A DNA stretch of 51,857 nt from contig CAYLPJ010000048.1 of the NCBI GenBank assembly GCA_964385465.1, positions 1-51,857 on the forward strand, read 5' to 3'. A program made the translations under genes and the position numbers. This DNA comes from CAYLPJ01 sp964385465 (lineage in GTDB: Bacteria; Planctomycetota; Phycisphaerae; SM23-33). Under the pieces are notes generated by a model. It was not told where the DNA came from. It did not search any database and was given only the letters and a program-made list of their open reading frames with translations. Of the stretch, positions 40,833 through 49,102 are shown piece by piece (positions within the stretch are counted from its first letter, which is position 1; each line of letters opens with the position of its first letter).

Positions 40833-43800
40833 GCCGTCCCTTCGTCCGTGGACTGCTCGGCCTCGGCAGCGGCGGTGCCCTCGACGCCTTCGTCCGGCAG
40901 ATCGGCCGGGCCGAACAGCGCCTCGCCACGCCGGCAGTAGTCGTCAATCGCCTCCGGCGAGAGGATGCGCCACATCAGCAACTGCTTGCGGATCGCCAGG
41001 AGGAACCGCGGGGTCAGGCGGCGCCAGTTCTGCTGGTCGCCGCTGAACCGCACGGCCGTGAGGTGGTACTGGTAGACCCCGCTGTCTTCGCGGAAGACGA
41101 TACGGAGTTCGGCGTCGTGGCTGACGCCGATATCGAACGGCGCCAGCCAGGCCCGGAACGCCAGCGTGGGGGCGGGTCGGCCCTTGTCGTCGCGGTCCAT
41201 CCTGGCGGCGAGCCCGTCGACGGCGAGCTGCCCGACGGTGACGCCCTGGACGCTGTCGAAGAACTCGTGCATGTACGCCTGCATGCCCAGCAGGTGCCCC
41301 TCGGTGGCGACGAAGGGCATGTAGATGCTCAGCCGGTCGGTCGCGGCGGCTTCGGCGTCGACGTCCCCGCCGATCGAGGCCAGCTCCGGCACCGCCGCCA
41401 GAAACGCCTGCCGCGCCGGGTAGATCGTCGACAGCAGGACGATGATCATCGTCAGCACCGTCACGAACACCGCCGACCCGGCCGAGTAGTTCAGCGTCAG
41501 CCCGCTGAGCAGCCCGGTGACCAGCAGGACCTTGGCGATGGTCTGGCCCAGCAGGTACCCCAGCGCCGCGCCGAGAATCGCGTAGACGCTGGACTCGGCC
41601 AGGAACAGCGAGGAGACGTTCACCGGCGAGAGCCCCACGGAGTTGTAGACAAAGATCTCCCGCCGCCGCTCGTAGACGCTGCCCAGCATCGTGCCCAGCA
41701 CCATGATGAAGCCCAGCAGCATGGGCACGACGATCGTCCCCGCCGCCGAGAGGCGCGAGCTCTCCACCGCCGCGTGGACCATCACCTCCTCGCCGTCGTT
41801 GGCCAGGACCGTCACGTTGCTCCGCCGCGCGAAGTCGTCGGCCTCGTCGCCGGGGCGGACCGCCTCGGGCAGGCGGACGGCAATGCTGCGGTAGGTGGCC
41901 CCCAGCTCGCGGCCGTACTTCAGCGGGATGATCGCCAGTTCGTGGCTGGCGTGGTGGGCGTACTCCTCGAGGGTGTCGGCGGCGGGCTCCTCGCTGCCCT
42001 GTGCCTGGAGCTGCTCCTGGAGGACGAAGTTGACGGGGGTGAGCGGCTCGCCGTCGACGTCGCGCATGGCGTCGAGTTTTTTTGCGTCGTACAGCGCCAG
42101 CAGGGGCAGCCTCTTGCCGAACAGCAGCACGTCGGTGCCGACGTCGTCCGGCGAGAGGCCCAGGACCTTCGCGGCGTGGACGGGCAGGATGATGCCCAGC
42201 TCGTCGGGGTGGCGGAACCAGCGCCCGCCGGGCAGCAGGGCCTCGTCGATGCCGCTGACCGCCGGCTCGGTCGGCTCCATGCACAGCAGGGCGACGGTGG
42301 TGAAGTACCGCTTGGCCGGCGGGGCGCTGTCGGGAGCGGTCGCGGCCGCCGTCGCGGCGGGGGGCGTCGCCGGCGCGTTCGGCGTGGCCACGGACAGGTC
42401 GATCTGCGACAGCGTGCCGCTGAGGTCGCTGAAGAACCACGCCCGCCCGGCCAGGACCGCGCCGTTGGCGTCCGGCCCGCCGTAGATGCGCCGCAGCGAG
42501 TCATACAGGGGCACCGGCAGGGGGTCCCAGGAGCGGTTGCGGACCAGCAGGCCGTGGTAGGCCTCCGGCTCGCCGTTGAGATGCGCCAGTCGCGAGATGC
42601 TCAACTGCGGCACGATGGACGTGAACGACAGCAGCGTGAAGGTCACCAGCACGATCGTCGCGGCGGTGAGGACCCCGCGCCGGGGCCGGCGGCGGATGTT
42701 GGCGATGCCCAGGTCGATGGCGTGGACGAGCACGCGACCGACGTTTCGGATGTCCTCGTGGAGGCCGGCGAGCTGCTGCTTGCGCTCCTGGAGCATGCGG
42801 TCGAACTTGCTGACGACCAGCAGGCTGACGGTGACGGCCAGGGCCAGGATGATGAACGCCAGCAGGACGATCAGCGGCGTGAGGGTGAACCGGAAGGCGG
42901 GGTGGGCGACGGCGAGGACGACGAATCCGATGGCGAAGACGACGACCATGCCGATGATGCGTCTGCGGATGGTGTTGCCCGCCAGCAGCAGGCGTTCGAG
43001 GCAGTAGGCGAAGGGGATGAGCATGGCGAGGTAGAACAGCACGCCGCGGATCATGTTGTTGGTCATGTCCAGCAGCTCGCCGTAGACCTTGCTCTCGAGG
43101 GCCCAGCCGTCGCTGGCGGCGGTGCGGTAGGTGCGGTAGTCGCGGCGGGCGAGGGCGCGGTGCGCGGTGTCCAGGCGGGCGCGGGCGTCGGCGTGGATCC
43201 GCTTGACCCGCGGGTTGGCGATGCCGTGAGCCGACAGCTTCGCGATCCGCGACTCGTCGAGGTTCCACATGTCCTCGGCGCCCTGGAGGACCATCGAGGG
43301 GATCGTCGCCAGCTCGCGGAGAGCGAAGCCGTCGCCGATCGGGTCGTTCGCGTCGTTGTTGATCAGGATCAGCCGACGCTTCTGGAAGCCGAAGCCGAAT
43401 GTCAGCCGCGTGCGGAGCGTCGGGTCCGCCCAGAGCGTCATGCAGTTCTCCACCGCCCGCCCGGTCGAGATGTCCGTGATGCTGTGCCCGTACTGGAACG
43501 GCGGGCTGTTGGTGGCCACGTCCAGAACCTGAAGGTCCGTCAGCTCGATGTACTCCCGCGGGTCGGTCAGCCCGTACAGCGTGATCGCCCGGCAGGGGAA
43601 GACCACGAGGTTCAGGTTCTGGACGGCCTTGAGGACCGGCGCCTGCCAGGGATACTCCTTCGAGCGGGCCATGTCCGCGGCGAAGATCACCCCGCCGTCG
43701 GGCTCGATGCTCCGGGCGTCGTGGCCGGCGCGGCGCATGACGGTGAGGTACTCGGCCACCGCCCGGGGGTTGGCGGCCAGGAAGCGCTCGGTGGCCAGCC

Positions 43801-45631
43801 CGTAGGCCTCGACGAGGCAGTTGCGGAACTCGCCGTTGGCCGCCACGGTGGCCAGGCCGTCGAGGAGGAACTTGCCCTCCTCGTCGGCGAGCGAGCAGCC
43901 CAGCCCGCGGGTGCCCATGAGGAACTTGTCGCCGCGCCCGGTCTTGAGGAAGGCGACGCTCTCGGCCACCGGGCCGGAGGGGGTGTAGTCCCGCTCCTGA
44001 TCCAGCCAGACCACCCGCCCGGCGATCGCGCCCCAGCGGTTGGGCAGGGAGGTGCTCAGGAACGGGCCCCGCCAGCTCGCCAGGGCCGCCGCGACGTTCG
44101 CCAGCCCGACCCGCCGCCCGGGCTCGGCGCGGAGCTGGCGGTCCAGCAGGTCGAACCGCATCCGCGAGGGCGTGTCGTGCGGCGTGTCCACGTGGCGGCG
44201 GTCGTCGTTGATCGTCGACAGCGTGATCCCCGGGATGGCCGCCAGCGTCGGCAACTCGCTCTCGAAGGGGGCGCGGTAGGGGAAGTACGTCCACCAGCCG
44301 CGCCCGAGGGTGAGATTGATGCAGTCGACGAAGCTCGCCGGCTCGCCGGCGGCGACGGTCTCGTCGCTGCGGGCCTTGGCGAAGGCGTCGAGCTTCTGTC
44401 CGAGCACGCTGAACTTCGGGCGGAGGAAGCCGTCCCACTGCCCGCGGAAGGCCCCCGCGCAGAAGACGCCCATCCGCTCGGAGCCGCTGGAGAGGTCCAG
44501 CCCGACCATCAGCCCCGGCTCGCCGAGCCCGGCGAGGGTCGCGTCGGCCTGCTCGGCGGGCCAGCCCTCGGCCAGGCCCGCCTTCAGCGCCGAGACGAAG
44601 TGCGTCATCCCCGCCAGGGCCTGGCCATGGGCGCCGGTGAACAGCACGTACACCGGGCGGGCCGGGGCCTCGGGCAGCTCGCGGAAGTAGCGGGCCAACT
44701 CCAGCAGCGCCGCGGCGCCGCAGGCCTGCTCGCCGCCGGGCGAGAGCCCGGGCACGACCGAGATGCTGTCGTAGTAGGCGTGGAAGACCACCGCCTTCTC
44801 GTCGCCGGCCGCCTCGGGCCCGGGGCGCTCGCCCCGGACGCGGGCCAGGACGTTCACCGCCTCCCGCCGCCGCCAGCCCATCCGGCAGCGGACGGTGACC
44901 TTCGCGCCGCGCTCGATGAGGGCGTCCAGCGCAGGCAGGTCCGCCTCGGGCACGTAGAAGCGCGGGATGTTCGCCGGGACGGTCAGGAACTTCTCCCGCG
45001 CGGTGTAGCCCGTGCCCCCCTCCGTGCCCCGGAAGATCACCGCCTTGGCACCGAACTCCCCGGCGCTGAGCCATTCGCCCCCGCAGTCCCAGTCGAAGAC
45101 CAGCACCGCGTCGGTCAGCTCCTTGCCCGCCAGCTCGGCGTCCGTGCCCCGCCCGACGTACACCAGCGGGCCCGTCACGCCCTCCGGCGGGGTCTGGCTG
45201 GTCCGCGCCAGGTTCGGCCAGACCGGGTGGAGGTCCAGGGCGGCTTTCTTCCCGCCGACGACATCGAGGCGGGCGAAGTCCGTTGCGGGCACGGCCACGT
45301 CGAAGAGCTGCTGCTGGACGTCGGTGACGCCCATGCCCTCCAGCCCGGCGAGGATGTGCTCCAGCGCGGCGGCGTTGCCCGGCTGGCCGGTCACGCGGGA
45401 AGCGACCGACGCCAGCGCCTCGATGTGCTCGCGGACGCGGGCGGGGTCGATGTCCTCCACGCCCGCGGTGCTTCCCAGCGAGCCCTCGATCGACAGCGGC
45501 TGGGGCTCGCCGATCTTCTTGGCGCCCCAGACGGTCAACGCCACCGCCGCGATGGCGACCAGCAGCCAGAAGGCCGCGCGGAGCGGTGTGTTGCGGTACG
45601 CCTCGGCCGAGATGTCGCGGGGGTCGCTCAC
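40829..45631 (-). CDS. M28-like domain fused to an FtsX-type permease, 1600 aa
   Basis: An N-terminal membrane helix (about 18-36) precedes a large extracytoplasmic part. Residues about 275-345 align by eye with the M28 aminopeptidase core (VFHAYYDSISVVPGL, CGAAALLELARYF, PVYVLFTGAHGQALAG). The usual HxD, the Asp of the GAxDNxSG motif and the Glu-Glu pair are altered, so the domain may be inactive. Four or so helices follow (about 865-970), then an FtsX permease helix, a periplasmic domain (about 1010-1295) and the FtsX C-terminal core (about 1300-1420; YERRREIFVYNSVGLSP). The tail to 1600 is cytoplasmic. It is flanked by two OPT-like genes and overlaps the downstream one. Confidence 0.86.
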   Translation of the reverse strand: MSDPRDISAEAYRNTPLRAAFWLLVAIAAVALTVWGAKKIGEPQPLSIEGSLGSTAGVEDIDPARVREHIEALASVASRVTGQPGNAAALEHILAGLEGMGVTDVQQQLFDVAVPATDFARLDVVGGKKAALDLHPVWPNLARTSQTPPEGVTGPLVYVGRGTDAELAGKELTDAVLVFDWDCGGEWLSAGEFGAKAVIFRGTEGGTGYTAREKFLTVPANIPRFYVPEADLPALDALIERGAKVTVRCRMGWRRREAVNVLARVRGERPGPEAAGDEKAVVFHAYYDSISVVPGLSPGGEQACGAAALLELARYFRELPEAPARPVYVLFTGAHGQALAGMTHFVSALKAGLAEGWPAEQADATLAGLGEPGLMVGLDLSSGSERMGVFCAGAFRGQWDGFLRPKFSVLGQKLDAFAKARSDETVAAGEPASFVDCINLTLGRGWWTYFPYRAPFESELPTLAAIPGITLSTINDDRRHVDTPHDTPSRMRFDLLDRQLRAEPGRRVGLANVAAALASWRGPFLSTSLPNRWGAIAGRVVWLDQERDYTPSGPVAESVAFLKTGRGDKFLMGTRGLGCSLADEEGKFLLDGLATVAANGEFRNCLVEAYGLATERFLAANPRAVAEYLTVMRRAGHDARSIEPDGGVIFAADMARSKEYPWQAPVLKAVQNLNLVVFPCRAITLYGLTDPREYIELTDLQVLDVATNSPPFQYGHSITDISTGRAVENCMTLWADPTLRTRLTFGFGFQKRRLILINNDANDPIGDGFALRELATIPSMVLQGAEDMWNLDESRIAKLSAHGIANPRVKRIHADARARLDTAHRALARRDYRTYRTAASDGWALESKVYGELLDMTNNMIRGVLFYLAMLIPFAYCLERLLLAGNTIRRRIIGMVVVFAIGFVVLAVAHPAFRFTLTPLIVLLAFIILALAVTVSLLVVSKFDRMLQERKQQLAGLHEDIRNVGRVLVHAIDLGIANIRRRPRRGVLTAATIVLVTFTLLSFTSIVPQLSISRLAHLNGEPEAYHGLLVRNRSWDPLPVPLYDSLRRIYGGPDANGAVLAGRAWFFSDLSGTLSQIDLSVATPNAPATPPAATAAATAPDSAPPAKRYFTTVALLCMEPTEPAVSGIDEALLPGGRWFRHPDELGIILPVHAAKVLGLSPDDVGTDVLLFGKRLPLLALYDAKKLDAMRDVDGEPLTPVNFVLQEQLQAQGSEEPAADTLEEYAHHASHELAIIPLKYGRELGATYRSIAVRLPEAVRPGDEADDFARRSNVTVLANDGEEVMVHAAVESSRLSAAGTIVVPMLLGFIMVLGTMLGSVYERRREIFVYNSVGLSPVNVSSLFLAESSVYAILGAALGYLLGQTIAKVLLVTGLLSGLTLNYSAGSAVFVTVLTMIIVLLSTIYPARQAFLAAVPELASIGGDVDAEAAATDRLSIYMPFVATEGHLLGMQAYMHEFFDSVQGVTVGQLAVDGLAARMDRDDKGRPAPTLAFRAWLAPFDIGVSHDAELRIVFREDSGVYQYHLTAVRFSGDQQNWRRLTPRFLLAIRKQLLMWRILSPEAIDDYCRRGEALFGPADLPDEGVEGTAAAEAEQSTDEGTA

Positions 45632-45665
45632 GCTGTTGTCTCGCCCGGGGCCGGGCCGCTCGCCC

Positions 45666-47588
45666 TCAGCCCCAGAAGTGGTAGACCGCCTTGCCGGCGA
45701 TGGCTCCGTAGATGCACCACAGGCTGCCGACGGTGAACTCGCCCATCACCAGCCCGACGAAGAAGGGCAAGGCCTTCCGGTACGCGGCCGCGCCGCCGTA
45801 GCGGGTGATCAGCGCCTTGGCCAGCCAGCCGAGGAACAGGCAGAACCAGAGCTTCTGCATGGACCAGCAGGTGGCGGTGGCGAAGCCGACCGGATGCCAC
45901 AGCCACCAGGTGAACTTGGTCCGCATGACGCCGAGGAAGATCGCGAAGATCACGCCGAAGCCGGTGGCGGCGGTGGCGGCCTTCTGGGGCGGCTCGGGGA
46001 AGCTCATCCAGGGCACCATGCGGGTGGTCCAGGCCTGCTGGCTGAACGCCTTGCCGGCGCCCGACATCTCGTAGCCGTGGACGTAGCAGGCGTGCAGCGT
46101 CGCCCACAGCCCGCTGATCGAGCCGACCACGATCGCCAGGACCATCGCCCACATCATGGCCCTCGCGGCGGTGCGGGTGAGCTGGGCGATCTTGAACGCC
46201 TCGATGCTGTGGGCCGAGAAGTGCGCCCGGTAGGCGCGGTTGAACCAGAAGAACAGGCTGAAGCCCGTCACGTTGCCGGTCCCCATCGCCCGCGTGCCGA
46301 CGGCGTTGTGCAGCAGCACCTCCGGGCCCATGTGGTGCAGGTCGTGGGCCGGCGGGCCCAGCTCGGCACGCATCCGCGCGATCGCCACCGCGTACAGGAA
46401 GAAGATCACGAAGAACATCAGCATGAAGTCCCACGTGCCCCCCAGCATCGTCCCGAACCAGACCAGCACCGCCGTGCACGCCACGAAGATGACCAACGCC
46501 GTGCGGTAGCTCGTCGGCTCGAGGCTGTCGTCGGCGCCGCCCGGCCGGCCGAGGATTCGCCGCCCCACCGCCAGCAGGTGGCGCCGCGTCAGCCACAGCG
46601 CGACCAGTGCCAGCCCGAGATACCCCCCGGCCGCCTGCTCGACGGGGAAGGGGAAGCCGGGCAGCCCGTGGACGCCGATGGCGGAGGCGGCGACGATCTC
46701 CAGGCGGAAGAGGATGAAGAAGAACCAGCAACTGAACGCCAGGTCGGTGGGCAGGAAGAAGACCAGGCCGATGACGAAGGGGTAGAGGTTGATGGTGGTG
46801 TTGGCGATGGCGGACCAGGGCTTCTCGACGAGGTACTCGTCGAACCGGAAGGCGTTGACGATGGGGATCTCGGGGAGGTTGGGGTAGAAGTGCTGGAAGC
46901 CGTTGAGCGTGTCGATCCCCGCGGTGATCGCGAACGCCAGCCAGAACAGGCGGTTGGTCAGCAGCTTCTTCAACCCGGTGGCGAGCATCATGGGGATCTG
47001 GATGATCGGGAAGCTCAGCCGCTCCTTCTCCGTCCACGGCTTGCGGAGGATGATGTTGATGCTCAGCAGCGCCCCCATCAGCGCCAGCGTGAACAGCAGC
47101 CAGAAGCCCAGGGGCCTCGCCCAGGCCATGAGAATGCTCCGCTTGTAGAGCGTCGCGTTGCCGACGGCCAGGCCCTCGAGGGCCTCGGGGTCCTGGACGA
47201 TCGCCCACGAAGGCAGGTGCTGGAGGATCAGCTCGCCCCAGCGGTTCTGAGGGTTGGCGGCGTACTTGGGGTACGCCAGCATCGGGATCATCACCTGGTA
47301 GAGGTCGTGCGAGCAGAACGTCCCGGCGATCGAGAGCATCACGTAGATCGTCATCAGCTCGCCGCCGGTGAGGGACTTCTTCGGCCAGAAGCGCCGGATC
47401 GCCAGGTTCAGCAGGGCCAGCAGAAACAGTACGAAGGTAACGTGGAAGAACAGCGAGATCGCCGTCGAGTGCCCGGAGTACCAGATCAACTCGGACTGGA
47501 CGACCCAGAGGGCGAGGATCGGCATCAGCGCACAGGCGATGCCGACCGCACGAAGGGAAACGAACCTCGGCCTGGGGGCATCTTCCAT
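45666..47588 (-). CDS. DUF6785/OPT-like membrane transporter, 640 aa
   Basis: First gene of the transporter operon, 34 bp upstream of the M28-FtsX gene. It has about 12-14 membrane helices. Diagnostic-looking segments are GGELMTIYVMLSIAGTFCSHDLYQ (about 78-100), WTEKERLSFPIIQIP near 185-199, and a C-terminal PFFVGLVMGEFTVGSLWCIYG. These match my memory of planctomycete DUF6785 proteins that accompany OPT-like partners. The ATG at 47588 was chosen because the preceding in-frame sequence lacks coding character; its Shine-Dalgarno is weak. The transported substrate is unknown. Confidence 0.83.
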   Translation of the reverse strand: MEDAPRPRFVSLRAVGIACALMPILALWVVQSELIWYSGHSTAISLFFHVTFVLFLLALLNLAIRRFWPKKSLTGGELMTIYVMLSIAGTFCSHDLYQVMIPMLAYPKYAANPQNRWGELILQHLPSWAIVQDPEALEGLAVGNATLYKRSILMAWARPLGFWLLFTLALMGALLSINIILRKPWTEKERLSFPIIQIPMMLATGLKKLLTNRLFWLAFAITAGIDTLNGFQHFYPNLPEIPIVNAFRFDEYLVEKPWSAIANTTINLYPFVIGLVFFLPTDLAFSCWFFFILFRLEIVAASAIGVHGLPGFPFPVEQAAGGYLGLALVALWLTRRHLLAVGRRILGRPGGADDSLEPTSYRTALVIFVACTAVLVWFGTMLGGTWDFMLMFFVIFFLYAVAIARMRAELGPPAHDLHHMGPEVLLHNAVGTRAMGTGNVTGFSLFFWFNRAYRAHFSAHSIEAFKIAQLTRTAARAMMWAMVLAIVVGSISGLWATLHACYVHGYEMSGAGKAFSQQAWTTRMVPWMSFPEPPQKAATAATGFGVIFAIFLGVMRTKFTWWLWHPVGFATATCWSMQKLWFCLFLGWLAKALITRYGGAAAYRKALPFFVGLVMGEFTVGSLWCIYGAIAGKAVYHFWG

Positions 47589-47804
47589 TCGCAGCGCCTG
47601 CCAACAGGGGACCAGCGGTCCCGGGGACCGATCCGTCAAACACGCCGCCGCGGCGAGGGTCTCGCCGGGGAAAACCCTATCCGACCCGGGCCCCGCGGGC
47701 AAGGGGTTCCATGGACCCCGCCGGCCGGGGGGAGCGAGAAACCGACACCAGGCACCAGAGGACAAGCAGCAGACGCAGCTCGGTGCTTCGCCGACAGCGG
47801 GGGC

Positions 47805-47834
47805 TTGCACTGGCGGCCCGCCATGGGGTAGGTA
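47805..47834 (+). promoter_or_regulatory. Possible promoter of the alcohol dehydrogenase gene
   Basis: TTGCAC (47805-47810) and TAGGTA (47829-47834) are 18 bp apart, 40 bp upstream of the GTG start. The -10 match is weak. Nothing else is recognised in the 285-bp divergent gap 47589-47873. Confidence 0.3.
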
Positions 47835-47873
47835 GGGGACTTCGACGCGACGCACCCAACCCAGGAGAACACC

Positions 47874-49028
47874 GTGGAGAACTTCACGTACTGGAACCCG
47901 GTCAAGATCGTCTTCGGGCAGGGCATGATCGCCCAGCTCGACGAGCTCATCGGCGCCGACGCCAACGTCCTGATGACCTACGGCGGCGGGTCCATCAAGC
48001 GCAACGGCGTCTACGAGCAGGTCACCGCCGCGCTCGGCGGACGGAGCGTCGGCGAGTTCGGCGGCATCGAGCCCAACCCCCGCTATCGCACCTGCCTCAA
48101 GGCCATCGAGCAGGCCCGCGGAGACGGCGCGGACTTCCTGCTCGCCGTCGGCGGCGGCTCGGTGCTCGACGCCACCAAGTTCATCGCCGCCGCACTCCGC
48201 TACGACGGCGAGGACCCCTGGAGCATCATGCTCACCTTCGACGCCCTCGACGACGCCGTGCCCCTCGGCTGCGTGCTGACTCTCCCGGCTACCGGGTCGG
48301 AGATGAACGGCAACGCGGTGGTCAGCCGCGACGACACGAAGGAGAAGCTCTTCTTCAAGAGCACGAAGGTCATGCCCCAGTTCTCGATCCTCGACCCGAG
48401 CACGACCTTCACGCTGCCGGACCGCCAGACCGCCAACGGCGTCGTCGATGCCTACGTCCACGTCATGGAGCAGTACATGACCGTCCCCGGCGTCGGGCCA
48501 CTCCAGGACCGCCAGGCCGAGGCCGTCCTGCGGACCCTCATCGAGAACGGGCCCGTCTGCCTCGCTCAGCCGGACAACTACGACGCCCGCGCCAACGTCA
48601 TGTGGTCGGCTACCAACGCCCTCAACGGCCTGCTCTCCTGCGGCGTCCCCGGCGACTGGGCCAGCCACCGCATCGGCCACGATATCACCGCACTCCACGG
48701 GCTCGACCACGCCCAGACCCTCGCCTGCCTCCTCCCGGCCGTGATGAAGCACCTCCGGGCGGCGAAGCTCGGCAAGCTGGTCCAGTACGCCGAGCGCGTC
48801 TGGCAGGTGACCGAGGGCGACGACAACGCCAGGGCCGACGCCGCCATCGAGCGCACCGAGACGTTCTTCCGGGACCTCGGCGTCGCCACGAAGCTCGGCG
48901 AGTACGGCGTGCCCGCCGAGAGCATCGACACCGTCGTCCAGCGCCAGTTCGCCCGGGACATCCCCATCTGCGGGCACGTGGACATCGAGGCCGCCGACGT
49001 CGAGGCCATCCTCAAGCTGGCGATGTAG
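47874..49028 (+). CDS. yqhD: Iron-type (group III) alcohol dehydrogenase, YqhD family, 384 aa
   Basis: NAD(P)H-dependent aldehyde reductase/alcohol dehydrogenase. The nucleotide motif AVGGGSVLDATKF spans 91-103. The metal ligands are Asp192, His196 (VVDAYVHVMEQYM), His265 (ASHRIGHD) and His279 (GLDHAQ), each exactly two residues before the E. coli YqhD ligands (194, 198, 267, 281). The length, 384, fits the E. coli protein (387). The start is GTG with AGGAG 7-8 nt upstream. YqhD-type enzymes usually detoxify short-chain or lipid-derived aldehydes. The gene is followed after 74 bp by metE; a functional link is not evident. Confidence 0.95.
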   Translation: MENFTYWNPVKIVFGQGMIAQLDELIGADANVLMTYGGGSIKRNGVYEQVTAALGGRSVGEFGGIEPNPRYRTCLKAIEQARGDGADFLLAVGGGSVLDATKFIAAALRYDGEDPWSIMLTFDALDDAVPLGCVLTLPATGSEMNGNAVVSRDDTKEKLFFKSTKVMPQFSILDPSTTFTLPDRQTANGVVDAYVHVMEQYMTVPGVGPLQDRQAEAVLRTLIENGPVCLAQPDNYDARANVMWSATNALNGLLSCGVPGDWASHRIGHDITALHGLDHAQTLACLLPAVMKHLRAAKLGKLVQYAERVWQVTEGDDNARADAAIERTETFFRDLGVATKLGEYGVPAESIDTVVQRQFARDIPICGHVDIEAADVEAILKLAM

Positions 49029-49102
49029 GGCCCCCTTCGCTCGCCCGGGCGCTACAATGCCCCGTCCGCCGCGGTCGGCGGCGGCAGCGAAAGGAGTGAC
49101 CC

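Noticed and set aside
49029..49102. SAM or cobalamin riboswitch upstream of metE
   Set aside because: The gap is only 74 bp, with no conserved riboswitch core; it contains just the Shine-Dalgarno and some GC-rich spacer.
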